A DNA stretch of 64,000 nt from Alphaproteobacteria bacterium (lineage in GTDB: Bacteria > Pseudomonadota > Alphaproteobacteria > Micropepsales > Micropepsaceae), in assembly GCA_947473475.1 (NCBI GenBank), contig CANJBZ010000017.1, forward strand, positions 19,868 through 83,867. Reading direction: 5' to 3'. Shown here piece by piece: positions 16,374 through 25,213 of this stretch (within the stretch, counting starts at the first letter, position 1; each line of letters begins with the position of its first letter). A model generated the notes under the pieces. The model was not told where the DNA came from and searched no databases. It worked only from the letters and a program-made list of their open reading frames with translations. Position numbers and translations under genes: made by a program.

Positions 16374-17855
16374 TTAGCCTCTTGCCGCTTTGCCGGCCGC
16401 CGTTCCCGCGATTTTGCCAAACACCGAACCGGAGGTGAGGCCCGTGCCGCCCGGATAGTTGAAATAGAAAATACCGCCGACGAGTTCGCCTGCCGCATAC
16501 AATCCTTCGATGGGCTGATAGTCGAGACTGACCACTTGCCCCTCTTCGGTGATGCGCAAACCGCCAAAGGTGAACGTCACGCCGCAGGTGACCGCGTAAC
16601 CTTCGAACGGCGGCGTATCGAGCGTGTTCGCCCAATTCGACTTTGGAACCGTCAGCCCTTCGGTGTGACGGCCGTCCTTGACGTTCGGGTTGAACGGAAT
16701 GTCCTGACGCACGGCGGCATTGTATTCCGCAACCGTCCTAACGAAGGCTTCCGCGTTCACGCCGTCGAGCTTCGTGGCCAACTCCTCGATCGTGTTCGCG
16801 GTGACCTTGGTGCATTGGCGGATATTGTACTCGTCGCGCTGCAGATGCTTGGTCTTCTTGTCCCAAATCTGCCATGCGAATTGACCGGGCTGCTCCAGCA
16901 CCACGCGGCCATATTTCGCGTAGGTATAGTTGCGGAAGTCGGCGCCTTCATCGACGAAACGCTTGCCCGTCGCGTTCACCAGAACGGCAAACGGATAGGA
17001 GTGCTTCTGGAATTGATCGCCCACGGCGAGATCGCCAAATTCGGGCGCGTTCATTTCCCACTGCACGGCGTGACAGCCGGACCAGTTGCCGTACGGGCTG
17101 GCGCCGATGTCGAGCGCCATCTTAATGCCCGCGCCGTTGTTGAAGCGGCTGCCGCGAACTTTGGCCAAGTCCCAGCCGGGGCCTAGATAACGTGTACGCA
17201 TTTCGGCATTGGCCTCGAAGCCGCCGCAGGCCAGCACAACCGCGCGCGCCTTCAATTCGCCGGTTTCGTTGCCGCATTTGAAGCGCACGCCAGAGACCCG
17301 CACACCGTCATAAACCAGATCGGTCGCCCGCGTGTTGTAGCGGATTTCGATGCCGTTCTTCTTGCCCGACGCGGTGAGCATGTCGACAAGGCCGGGGCCT
17401 CCGCCGACGGTTTCCAGCGTCAATCCGCCCCAGAACTTGAACTTGCCGTCGATCTTGAACGCCTGCCGTCCGTAAATCGGCACGAAGCGGATGCCTTTTT
17501 CACGCATCCAGATCAACGTCGGAAGGCTGCGCGTCACCAGCAATTCGCACAGCGCCGGATCGGTGCGGAATTGCGTCACCCGCGCCATATCGTCGAAGAA
17601 CTGGTCCTGCGTGTAAGTGCCGAAGTCGGTGGTATCGATTTCCGCCTGCGAGAGGTCGGGCACCAACTTCTTGATGTCATCGACGCCGTCATAGACGACG
17701 CGCATCGCGCCGGCCGTGAAGCGCGAATTGCCGCCGGATTCATCTTCGGGCGCCGCTTCCAGCATGAACACGGAAGCGCCCGCCTCCTGCGCCGCTAGTC
17801 CCGCGCAATAGGCCGCGTTTCCGCCGCCGACAACGATGACATCGTATTCTTTCAT
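16374..17855 (-). CDS. TcuA-like FAD-dependent dehydrogenase (tricarballylate dehydrogenase family)
   Basis: 493 residues. An N-terminal dinucleotide fold ('YDVIVVGGGNAAYCAGLAA') is followed by 'GGNSRFTAGAMR', which places it with the fumarate reductase/succinate dehydrogenase flavoprotein superfamily and specifically the TcuA group that oxidises tricarballylate to cis-aconitate. 'FTFGGLRITEEGQV' and 'YAAGELVGG' near the C-terminus complete the FAD site. The TcuB electron-transfer partner is not adjacent, so the true substrate may be another polycarboxylate. It is first in an apparent operon with amidase and coxG-like genes. Confidence 0.87.
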   Translation of the reverse strand: MKEYDVIVVGGGNAAYCAGLAAQEAGASVFMLEAAPEDESGGNSRFTAGAMRVVYDGVDDIKKLVPDLSQAEIDTTDFGTYTQDQFFDDMARVTQFRTDPALCELLVTRSLPTLIWMREKGIRFVPIYGRQAFKIDGKFKFWGGLTLETVGGGPGLVDMLTASGKKNGIEIRYNTRATDLVYDGVRVSGVRFKCGNETGELKARAVVLACGGFEANAEMRTRYLGPGWDLAKVRGSRFNNGAGIKMALDIGASPYGNWSGCHAVQWEMNAPEFGDLAVGDQFQKHSYPFAVLVNATGKRFVDEGADFRNYTYAKYGRVVLEQPGQFAWQIWDKKTKHLQRDEYNIRQCTKVTANTIEELATKLDGVNAEAFVRTVAEYNAAVRQDIPFNPNVKDGRHTEGLTVPKSNWANTLDTPPFEGYAVTCGVTFTFGGLRITEEGQVVSLDYQPIEGLYAAGELVGGIFYFNYPGGTGLTSGSVFGKIAGTAAGKAARG

Positions 17856-17909
17856 TCTGCTCCCCAGTCTTCTCGGGCTCGCGCTTGAACGCGCCCCCTC
17901 AACCGTCCA

Positions 17910-17964
17910 TGGCCGGGCTCGACCCGGCCACCCGCGGTCCCCCTCCCCCGCTACGCGGGGGAGG
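17910..17964. repeat. Two adjacent perfect hairpins between tcuA-like and pyrE genes
   Basis: TGGCCGGG/CCCGGCCA (17910-17930, loop of five) is followed by CCTCCCCCG/CGGGGGAGG (17942-17964, loop of five). The second, with flanks GCGGTCCC and GAAAT, is shared with the hairpin at 18728-18751. There is no T-tract on the minus strand, so it is a repeat element that could still slow or process pyr-operon transcripts. Confidence 0.65.
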
Positions 17965-17972
17965 AAATCTTT

Positions 17973-18671
17973 TTAAGCGCCGAAGCCGGCGGTTCCGCCG
18001 TGGGCTTTCGACCAGCCGCGCGGATCGTGCATGAAGGCTTCCACCTCGGCCAATTTATCCGGCGAAAATTTCTCGCTCTTCTTCGCAACCGCAAGCACAT
18101 CCCACCAGGTGGCGAGCGCATGGTGCGTGACGCCCATGTCGGTCAGCGTTTTCAACCCTTCGGGGAAGATGTCATAGAAGAAGAACACGAACGTATGGTC
18201 GCATTTCACGCCCGCAGTGCGCAGCGCGTTGATGAAATTCACCTTGCTGCCGCCGTCGGTGGTCATGTCTTCGACCAGCAGCACGCGCTGACCATCCTTC
18301 ACTTCGCCTTCGATCTGCGCGTTGCGGCCGAAACCTTTGGACTGCTTGCGCACATATTGCATCGGCAAAGTGAGCTTGTCGGCCATCCACGCAGCGAACG
18401 GGATGCCAGCGGTTTCACCACCGGCCACCGTGTCAAATGCTTCGAAGCCGACATCGCGGGCAAGAGTCGACGCCCCGAAATCGATGAGAGCCGAACGTAC
18501 GCGCGGGAACGAAATCAGCCGGCGGCAATCGGTGTAAACCGGGCTGGCGAGGCCAGACGTAAAGATAAACGGCTTCTCGGAATAGAAGCGCACCGCTTCC
18601 ACTTCGAGCAGCATTTTGGCGGTCAATTCCGCGATGGTTTTCTTATCGGCAAAACTGGGCGATGCGATCAT
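17973..18671 (-). CDS. pyrE: Orotate phosphoribosyltransferase
   Basis: 232 residues. Converts orotate and PRPP to OMP. The PRPP-binding loop '[14 protein letters not shown]' near residue 130 and the N-terminal '[14 protein letters not shown]' are diagnostic. It is last in the pyrK-pyrD-pyrC-pyrE series on the minus strand, separated from pyrC by a palindromic repeat. Confidence 0.95.
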   Translation of the reverse strand: MIASPSFADKKTIAELTAKMLLEVEAVRFYSEKPFIFTSGLASPVYTDCRRLISFPRVRSALIDFGASTLARDVGFEAFDTVAGGETAGIPFAAWMADKLTLPMQYVRKQSKGFGRNAQIEGEVKDGQRVLLVEDMTTDGGSKVNFINALRTAGVKCDHTFVFFFYDIFPEGLKTLTDMGVTHHALATWWDVLAVAKKSEKFSPDKLAEVEAFMHDPRGWSKAHGGTAGFGA

Positions 18672-18727
18672 CTGTTCCTGCTTTCAATACCGGAGAGAGC
18701 CCGCCCCCTCCACCGCTTCGCGGTCCC

Positions 18728-18751
18728 CCTCCCCCGTAACAACGGGGGAGG
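18728..18751. repeat. Hairpin repeat between pyrE and pyrC
   Basis: Perfect 10-bp arms CCTCCCCCGT/ACGGGGGAGG around a four-base loop, with the same flanks (GCGGTCCC, GAAAT) as the hairpin at 17942-17964. No U-tract follows on the minus strand, so it is a repeat rather than a canonical terminator. Confidence 0.65.
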
Positions 18752-18754
18752 AAA

Positions 18755-19798
18755 TTAGGCGACGACTTTCCATTGAATTTGCTCTCCGCCGCGATGGATG
18801 AGAGCCCGTTCCTCCGGTCCGTTGACCTTCACTTCTTCCGGCGCAGTCCAGACCGTCTTTTCCAGCGTGATGGACTCGGCGTTGGGCGGCAGCCGGTAAT
18901 GTTTCGGGCCGTTCAATGACGCAAAGGCCTCGAGCTTGTCCAGCGCGTTTTCTTCGGCAAAAACCTGCGCGTACGACTCGATGGCAACCGGCGAATTGAA
19001 CAGGCCGGCAGCGCCCACCGTCGCCAGTTTCTTCGTCACGGGATGCGGCGCGGAGTCGGTGCCCAAAAAGAAATTGCTCTCGCCTTGGGTCGCTGCCTTG
19101 CGCAACGCATCACGGTCTTCCCGCCGCTTGATGACGGGCATGCAATACATATAGGGCCGGTTGCCATACCCCAGCCAATCCGTGCGCGTCAGCATCAGAT
19201 GATAGGGCGTGATCGTGCCGCCGAGCTGCGGCGCATGGGCGCGCACAAAATCCACACCCTCGCGTGAGGACACATGCTCCAGCACGATGCGTAAACCCGG
19301 AAAATCCTTCAGCATCGGCGTCAGACGGCGCTCGATGAACACTGCCTCACGGTCGAAAACGTCGATCTCTGGATCGGCTTCTTCGCCATGAATCAGAAAG
19401 GTCATCCCGATCTTTTCCATGCGCGCCAGCACCTGCCGGATACGCTGAAAATCGGTCACGCCATAGGCGGAATTCGTCGTCGCATTCGCGGGATACATCT
19501 TCACCGCCGTGAACACGCCTTCGCGAAAGCCCGTCTCCACATCGTCGGGATCGGTCGCGTCCGTCAGATAACAGGTCATCAACGGCTGGAAGGTGGACCC
19601 TTCCGGCAGCGCCGCCACGACGCGATCGCGATAGGCGATGGCCTCTTTCACGGTCAGCACAGGCGGCAGCAGGTTGGGCATGATGATCGCACGCCCAAAA
19701 TTCGCCGCCGTGAACGGCAGCGCCGCCCGCAGCATTGCCCCGTCCCGCACATGCAGGTGCCAGTCGTCAGGCTTGCGGATCGTGATGCGTTCCGCCAT
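18755..19798 (-). CDS. pyrC: Dihydroorotase, type II (E. coli PyrC-like)
   Basis: 347 residues, matching the single-domain PyrC class. The metal-binding 'DDWHLHVRDG' is at residue ~12, the second His pair is in 'IIMPNLLPPV' and 'FLIHGEEAD', and 'LGTDSAPH' carries the catalytic Asp. The start at 19798 is chosen because it begins the family's N-terminus ('MAERITIRKPDDWHLH') and clears the pyrD stop by seven bases. It interconverts N-carbamoyl-aspartate and dihydroorotate, next to the enzyme that oxidises dihydroorotate. Confidence 0.95.
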   Translation of the reverse strand: MAERITIRKPDDWHLHVRDGAMLRAALPFTAANFGRAIIMPNLLPPVLTVKEAIAYRDRVVAALPEGSTFQPLMTCYLTDATDPDDVETGFREGVFTAVKMYPANATTNSAYGVTDFQRIRQVLARMEKIGMTFLIHGEEADPEIDVFDREAVFIERRLTPMLKDFPGLRIVLEHVSSREGVDFVRAHAPQLGGTITPYHLMLTRTDWLGYGNRPYMYCMPVIKRREDRDALRKAATQGESNFFLGTDSAPHPVTKKLATVGAAGLFNSPVAIESYAQVFAEENALDKLEAFASLNGPKHYRLPPNAESITLEKTVWTAPEEVKVNGPEERALIHRGGEQIQWKVVA

Positions 19799-19805
19799 CT
19801 GCGTC

Positions 19806-20786
19806 CTACTCGGCCGGAACGAAGGTCTTGTGGCCTTGGCCGATCGGGGCAGCCGCAGCCGAGAACGTCTCGGCAATCGGATCGTTGACCATCGCGCCCG
19901 TCAATTGCGCCACGCGCTTGAAGCCGCGCTTGTCGCACCATTCCGCCAGCTCATCGATCATCGCGACGATGCCGGACGGATTACGGAAGATCAGATAGCC
20001 GATCATCACCGCCGACGCGCCGGCCAGCATGTATTCGACAACGTCTTCGACCTTCACGATGCCGCCGCAGCCGATGACGGGAATTTTCACGCGCTGCGAA
20101 ACCTGATGCACCATGCGCACGATGATTGGCTTCACGCCGGGGCCGGAAATACCGCCGAATTTGTTGCCGATGGCGGGCCGGAACGTATCCAGATTGATCT
20201 TCAATCCCAGGATAGTGTTCGACACCACCAGCGCATTGGCGCCCGCTTCTTCCGCCGCCACACCGATGGCGACCACATCGCCCGCGTTCGGGGACAACTT
20301 CACCCACACCGGCTTGTTCGTGGCGCTGCGAATGCGCTTCACGACGTTGAAGGTGTGATCCTCATGCATGGCGAAATTGCCGCCGCCCGGATTGCGGGTC
20401 GGGCAGGAGATGTTCACCTCGATGACGTCGACGTCCTTGTGTGAGGCGACTTCACGCGTCATCGCTTCGAAATCATCGGCCGTCGTCGCCGAAATCGAGC
20501 CCACCAGCGGCGGCGTGAATTGGGCGTATTCGGGAACCTGATGTTCCAGAAAGTAGCCGATGCCCTTGGTCGGCAGACCGATCGAATTGATCATGCCGCA
20601 TTCCAGTTCCGCCACGCGCGGCGGCGGATTGCCGATGCGGTATTCCCGCGACACGGTCTTGGCGACCAGCGCGCCCAGGCGGTTCACGTCCATAACCTGC
20701 GCCAAATCGACCGAGAAGCACCCGGACGCCGGCATGATCGGATTCTTAAGCTCGACGGACCCGACTTTTACCGAAAGGTCTACCAT
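19806..20786 (-). CDS. pyrD: Dihydroorotate dehydrogenase, class 1B catalytic subunit
   Basis: A 326-residue FMN protein. 'NPIMPASGCFS' near the start, the catalytic-cysteine motif 'VNISCPTRNPGGGNF' and the FMN phosphate site 'VIGCGGIVKVEDV' identify class 1 DHODH; the adjacent PyrK gene makes it class 1B, which uses NAD+. The start at 20786 overlaps the end of pyrK by seven bases. Some catabolic dihydropyrimidine dehydrogenases (PreA) are similar, so a pyrimidine reductase role cannot be excluded. Confidence 0.9.
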   Translation of the reverse strand: MVDLSVKVGSVELKNPIMPASGCFSVDLAQVMDVNRLGALVAKTVSREYRIGNPPPRVAELECGMINSIGLPTKGIGYFLEHQVPEYAQFTPPLVGSISATTADDFEAMTREVASHKDVDVIEVNISCPTRNPGGGNFAMHEDHTFNVVKRIRSATNKPVWVKLSPNAGDVVAIGVAAEEAGANALVVSNTILGLKINLDTFRPAIGNKFGGISGPGVKPIIVRMVHQVSQRVKIPVIGCGGIVKVEDVVEYMLAGASAVMIGYLIFRNPSGIVAMIDELAEWCDKRGFKRVAQLTGAMVNDPIAETFSAAAAPIGQGHKTFVPAE

Positions 20787-21646
20787 CCCGTGCACTCCTG
20801 CAGATCGAACACCGGGCCTTCGATGCAAACCCGGCGCAATTCCTTGTGACCGTCGACTTCAAAGGTGCGAACGCAGACGTAGCAGGGGCCAAGCCCGCAC
20901 GCCATAATCTGCTCCATCGCCACCTGTCCCGGAATCCCGTGTTTCACGCCCAACTCCTTCATCAGGAACATCAGGCGGTTGGAGCCGCAGGTATAAAAGG
21001 CATCGGCCTTCTTCGCCGCGATCAGCCGGTCCAGGATAGCGCGCACATTGGCGATGTCGCTGCTGCCGTCGCTATCCAGCACCTTAATGACCTCGCCGGA
21101 CTTGCTGAACAGATCGTCCGCCATCACCAGATCGGCCGAGCGGGCCGACAGAATGGCCGTCACGCCGACGCCCATCTCCGCCGCAAGCTGCGAAATCGGC
21201 CCCATGGTGGCCAAACCGACGCCGCGCCCGAGCACCACAACATTCTTGGCTCCGGGCTTCAGCGAAAAGCCGATGCCGAGCGGCCCCACCATGTTGCAGT
21301 CATCGCCCACCTTGAGGGTGGCCATACCGCGTGTGCCCCGGCCGACGCATTTGTAGAGGAATTCGAGGTTCCCGTTCTCCCGGTCGATCCGGTAGATGCT
21401 CTGGGGACGGCGCAGCCAGAGTTCGCCATCGTCGGGCGAGGGGCAGAGAATATTGAAGAACTGCCCTGGCTTAGCCTTCAACTGCTTGGGAGAGGCCTTC
21501 ACGACCAAGTGCTTGTATTCCGCATTGACCCAATCGTGGGACACGACCTTGCCCAGCGCCTCTTCGGCGGGGATTTCGGGCTTAGGGTCGGGCGGGTTCA
21601 CCCCGTCAACGACGTAAGGACTTGCTGTAAATACAGTTTTTGCCAT
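20780..21646 (-). CDS. pyrK: Dihydroorotate dehydrogenase electron-transfer subunit (PyrK-like)
   Basis: 288 residues. An FAD-binding barrel ('LRRPQSIYRID' and 'VGRGTRGMATLKVGD'), an NAD-binding fold ('NVVVLGRGVGLATMGPI') and a C-terminal 2Fe-2S cluster ('MACGLGPCYVCVR' plus 'RVCIEGPVFDLQEC') are in the PyrK order. It passes electrons between NAD(H) and the FMN of PyrD-1B. An N-terminal extension of about 35 residues precedes the barrel. It is first in the minus-strand pyr operon and is divergent from the cupin genes across a 194-base region. Confidence 0.9.
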   Translation of the reverse strand: MAKTVFTASPYVVDGVNPPDPKPEIPAEEALGKVVSHDWVNAEYKHLVVKASPKQLKAKPGQFFNILCPSPDDGELWLRRPQSIYRIDRENGNLEFLYKCVGRGTRGMATLKVGDDCNMVGPLGIGFSLKPGAKNVVVLGRGVGLATMGPISQLAAEMGVGVTAILSARSADLVMADDLFSKSGEVIKVLDSDGSSDIANVRAILDRLIAAKKADAFYTCGSNRLMFLMKELGVKHGIPGQVAMEQIMACGLGPCYVCVRTFEVDGHKELRRVCIEGPVFDLQECTGW

Positions 21647-21708
21647 TTGGCTAAGACTCGCGCGCGGCTGGATACCCCCCATTCAAGCCGCGCATCGTAC
21701 AAAAATCA

Positions 21709-21728
21709 ACCAAAATCCTTTTTTTGGT
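21709..21728. promoter_or_regulatory. Candidate operator in divergent pyrK/cupin region
   Basis: A 7-bp inverted repeat ACCAAAA/TTTTGGT with a six-base spacer sits in an AT-rich patch of the 194-base divergent region, 63 bases from the pyrK start. Its position fits a regulator or promoter site, but no regulator is known. Confidence 0.35.
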
Positions 21729-21840
21729 ACAGTTGGTCACAACGACATGAAGCGTTGGCCGCGCCACACCCGTTGCCCTTGACGAGGGGGCATAACGGCC
21801 TGAAAACACTTCCATCATCATTGAACCAAAGGAACCACCC

Positions 21841-22443
21841 ATGGCCGCAACCCCGGAAGGCGCCGCCGCACCAGCAGAGGACGGCATCGCCAATCCCAAG
21901 CACAACCAGGACGTTCCCGTCGTCTGGGAACGCTGGCAGCGCAAACGCACCTTCGTCCGTGCCCTGGAAGGCACCTACAGCCATCTGACCAAGGAGCTGC
22001 TGGACGCGCCGCGCGTCATTTCATCCAAGAGCGTGCCTTGGAAAGGCGGCCCCAATCTCTACGGCAAGCACCCCATTGCGCCGGGCGCCGCCGCCAAAAT
22101 CACCCAGGCCATTGAGTGCCACGTCGAAGCCTATGCCCCCGGCGCGTACAGCCAGAAGCACGGGCATCTGAACTCCGCCTGCTTCTACATTATCAAGGGC
22201 CGCGGCCATGACATTCACGACGGCCGCAAAATTCCCTGGAAGGCCGGCGATATCATGCAAGTCGAAAACGGCTGCGTGCATCAGCACTTCAATGACGATC
22301 CGGACAATGAAGCGATTTTGCTCGTCTTCAAGGCGAAGCCGCTCTTCCTGTTCATGCACCTGCTCTACCAGAAGATGATTTCCTATCCTCCCAACACGCT
22401 GCCCAAGGGGCATGAGGATTGGACGCCCCCGACGGATCTCTAA
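21841..22443 (+). CDS. Cupin-domain protein (paralogue 1, metal Glu missing)
   Basis: 200 residues with a single cupin barrel. Metal-ligand motif 1 reads 'SQKHGHLNSACFYIIKGRG': the two His are kept but the usual Glu a few residues on is replaced, and motif 2 ends in 'HQHFN'. It is adjacent and similar to the next gene. Small cupins include ring-cleaving dioxygenases and isomerases; no exact function can be assigned. It is divergent from pyrK. A GAACCAAAGGAACC leader precedes the ATG. Confidence 0.8.
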   Translation: MAATPEGAAAPAEDGIANPKHNQDVPVVWERWQRKRTFVRALEGTYSHLTKELLDAPRVISSKSVPWKGGPNLYGKHPIAPGAAAKITQAIECHVEAYAPGAYSQKHGHLNSACFYIIKGRGHDIHDGRKIPWKAGDIMQVENGCVHQHFNDDPDNEAILLVFKAKPLFLFMHLLYQKMISYPPNTLPKGHEDWTPPTDL

Positions 22444-22466
22444 GAAAATCAGCGCTACCGGAGAAT

Positions 22467-23018
22467 ATGGAAATGACAGTCCTTGAAGAACGCGACGTCG
22501 CTCACCTCGGCAACAAGACCGCGACGTTCCGCGCCGACGACATCCGCGCGTCCGCGGAATTCCGCAAAGCCTATGAGTTCGCGCCCAACGTGGTGGCCGC
22601 GGAAGACCAGCCGTTCGAGAATTCGCCCGACGGCCTGATCAAGCATCTCGTGCACGAAAAGATGGGCACGCGCGAACAATGCGTCGATGCCTATATGCTG
22701 TTCCTCAAAGAGGGCGCGCAGTCGGGCAAGCACCGCCATATGTGGGAAGAAGTGATCTTCGTCGCCGAAGGTTCGGGCTACGACCTGCACTGGGACGTGA
22801 AGTTCGATTGCATCGACACCTACAGTTGGGAATGGGAAGCCGAACCGAAGAAATCCGAATGGCAGCGCGGCGATTTCATTTACATCCCGCCCTACTCGAT
22901 CCATCAGCATTTCAACACGGGCAAAGAAGAAGCGCGGCTGATCGTCATCAGCAATCGCATCGTCAAAGCGATGGGCTTCAACTGGCTCGACCAGGTGGAG
23001 CACGCACCGGGATTTTAA
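22467..23018 (+). CDS. Cupin-domain protein (paralogue 2, complete metal site)
   Basis: 183 residues. The cupin metal motif is intact here: 'SGKHRHMWEEVIFVAEGSG' with His, His, Glu, and a second motif 'PPYSIHQHFN'. The start is at 22467, or at 22473, where a GGAG lies at better spacing. It follows paralogue 1 after 23 bases and is probably co-transcribed. The shared 'HQHFN' end and different first motifs suggest a heteromeric enzyme or one active and one structural subunit. Confidence 0.82.
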   Translation: MEMTVLEERDVAHLGNKTATFRADDIRASAEFRKAYEFAPNVVAAEDQPFENSPDGLIKHLVHEKMGTREQCVDAYMLFLKEGAQSGKHRHMWEEVIFVAEGSGYDLHWDVKFDCIDTYSWEWEAEPKKSEWQRGDFIYIPPYSIHQHFNTGKEEARLIVISNRIVKAMGFNWLDQVEHAPGF

Positions 23019-23029
23019 ATCCGGCAACG

Positions 23030-23061
23030 CCCCGCTTCACGCGTCTGTGTTGCGGGGTTTT
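23030..23061 (+). terminator. Probable Rho-independent terminator of cupin pair
   Basis: CCCCGC (23030-23035) pairs with GCGGGG (23052-23057), followed by TTTT. It begins 11 bases after the second cupin stop. Confidence 0.55.
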
Positions 23062-23143
23062 CCACCGGCGCGCTTTAGATAAGACGGGTAGCTAAAGCGC
23101 CACGGGCAAAACGGGGCGTGAACCGGGGGGAGCAAAGCCGCCG

Positions 23144-25168
23144 ATGGAAGGCCAATTCGCTATGGCGGTCCATGCGCTTCAGCTATTGCTGGAGTGGCAT
23201 CGACTGCTCATTCTCGTTCTAGGTGTAGTGATCGGACTGGCCATTGGCTGCATGCCGGGGTTGGGCGGCGTGGTCGCGCTCGCCGTGCTTATTCCGTTTA
23301 CGTACAATCTCGACGCGCCCACATCGTTTGCGCTTCTGCTCGGCGTTGCCGCGGTAACGACGACGTCCGATTTGATACCCGCGGTCTTGTTCGGCGTGCC
23401 CGGCACGGTCGGCGCCGCCGCAACCGTCATCGACGGTCATGCCATGGCCCGGCGAGGCGAGGCTGGCCGTGCCTTCGGCGCCGGCTTTGTCTCCGCCGCT
23501 GTCGGCGGCATTTTCGGCGCGCTGGTGCTGGCCCTGGCCGTACCGCTGTTGCAACCCCTAATGCTGGCGATCGGATCGCCCGAACTGCTGGCGTTCAGCA
23601 TTTTCGGATTGTCGATGGTCGCGACTCTTTCCGGCCGCGCGCCGCTGAAAGGTCTGACGGCCGCGGGCGTCGGGCTGATGATTTCCATGATCGGCTCCGG
23701 CACGCAAACCGGTACGCTGCGCTGGACATTCGATTGGCTGTATCTGTTCGACGGCGTGCCGCTGATCCCGGTGACACTGGGACTGTTTGCTCTTCCGGAA
23801 CTGGCGGACATGGCGATCAACCGCCGCAAGATCGCGAGCGGCGCCATCGCGGAGGTGAACCTGTCCAGCCAGTGGGAGGGCGTGCGCGACGTCTATCGCA
23901 ATTGGTGGCTGGTGCTGAAGTGCAGCGCGCTGGGCACCGCGCTCGGCGTCGTGCCCGGTATCGGCTCGGCGGTGATCGACTGGATCGTTTACGGCTATGC
24001 CGTGCGCACGGAGAAAAATCCGGAGCGTTTCGGGACGGGCGATGTGCGCGGCGTGATCGCGCCGGAATCTTCAAACAACGCGAAGGAAGGCGGGCATCTG
24101 GTCCCAACCATCGCCTTCGGCGTGCCTGCCGGCGCGTCCATGACGCTGCTGCTGGGGGCATTCCTGCTGCACGGACTGACGCCCGGTCCGGACATGCTGA
24201 CCAAAAATCTGGACATCACCTATTCGATCATCTGGAGCCTGACGATCGCCCATGTGCTCGGCACGGCGATTTGTCTCGTCGGCGCACGGCAACTCGCGCG
24301 CTTTGCCGAGATGCGGCACGCGATCCTACTGCCGATGGTCATGCCGATCGTGTTTGTCGCGACCTTTCAGGCGACGCGTAGCTGGGGCGACCTGTACTTC
24401 CTGCTGTTCTTCGGCATTGTCGGCTGGATCATGAAGCGCTTCGCCTGGCCGCGTCCGCCGATGGTGCTGGGCTTCGTGCTGGGCCCGATCTTCGAACGCT
24501 ATCTCTTTCTGTCGAACGAAATTTATGGCGCGAGCTGGATGCTGCGCCCCGTCGTCATCGGCATCGCCATCCTGATTGCCTGGGCGCTGTATCGCCCCTT
24601 GGGTGGCACGGTCGTACGCTTGGTGCATGAATTCCGGCATCTGTCGCGTGAGCATTTGAAGCTCAACGGGAAAGCGATCTTCACGCTGTTCCTGATCGCC
24701 CTGATCGTCGCCGCTTTGATCACATCGTCCGGTTGGCCGGAGATCGAGCAAATCGTTCCGCGCACCGCGTGCTGGGCGGCCCTCATCGTCGCAACCCTGA
24801 ACCTCATCACGGAAATTTTTGGCGCCGATCAGGCCGCGACGACTGTGGCCGGCCATGGGCATGCGCTTGAAGAAAAAAGCGACCTGCCGATGGGTGTTAT
24901 CGTTCGCCGCGCCGTGGAGTTTTTCGGCTGGCTGATCGGCCTTGTCGCGCTCGCCGCTCTTATTGGCTTTATTCCGGCCATCGGCGTGTTCGTGGTTATC
25001 TATATGGGCATCGGCTTCCGCGAGCCGTTGCCGCGCGCCATTGTGTTCGGCGCGGCCATGACGCTGTTCTGCTACGCGCTGTTCGACCGTGGTCTTTCGG
25101 TGCCGTGGCCGCAGGCCGTTCTGGGCGATTGGGTGCCCGCGCTGCGCGATGCCAGCGGCTTGATGTAG
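23144..25168 (+). CDS. TctA-TctB fusion permease of tripartite tricarboxylate transporter
   Basis: 674 residues, about 170 longer than a normal TctA. Residues ~10-500 are TctA ('GCMPGLGGVVA', 'LFGVPGTVGAAATVIDGHAM', 'VPGIGSAVIDW', 'AFGVPAGASM'). The C-terminal ~165 residues hold four to five further hydrophobic segments ('IFTLFLIALIVAAL', 'FFGWLIGLVALAALIGFIPA') in the pattern of TctB, which is otherwise a separate gene. It is followed after 45 bases by its probable TctC receptor, so this locus is a complete TTT carrier. Substrate: an organic acid, not identifiable. Confidence 0.9.
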   Translation: MEGQFAMAVHALQLLLEWHRLLILVLGVVIGLAIGCMPGLGGVVALAVLIPFTYNLDAPTSFALLLGVAAVTTTSDLIPAVLFGVPGTVGAAATVIDGHAMARRGEAGRAFGAGFVSAAVGGIFGALVLALAVPLLQPLMLAIGSPELLAFSIFGLSMVATLSGRAPLKGLTAAGVGLMISMIGSGTQTGTLRWTFDWLYLFDGVPLIPVTLGLFALPELADMAINRRKIASGAIAEVNLSSQWEGVRDVYRNWWLVLKCSALGTALGVVPGIGSAVIDWIVYGYAVRTEKNPERFGTGDVRGVIAPESSNNAKEGGHLVPTIAFGVPAGASMTLLLGAFLLHGLTPGPDMLTKNLDITYSIIWSLTIAHVLGTAICLVGARQLARFAEMRHAILLPMVMPIVFVATFQATRSWGDLYFLLFFGIVGWIMKRFAWPRPPMVLGFVLGPIFERYLFLSNEIYGASWMLRPVVIGIAILIAWALYRPLGGTVVRLVHEFRHLSREHLKLNGKAIFTLFLIALIVAALITSSGWPEIEQIVPRTACWAALIVATLNLITEIFGADQAATTVAGHGHALEEKSDLPMGVIVRRAVEFFGWLIGLVALAALIGFIPAIGVFVVIYMGIGFREPLPRAIVFGAAMTLFCYALFDRGLSVPWPQAVLGDWVPALRDASGLM

Positions 25169-25213
25169 ACGCCAGCTCCGCTACGCTGGCGGTGCTTATT
25201 GTGTGAGACCCTG

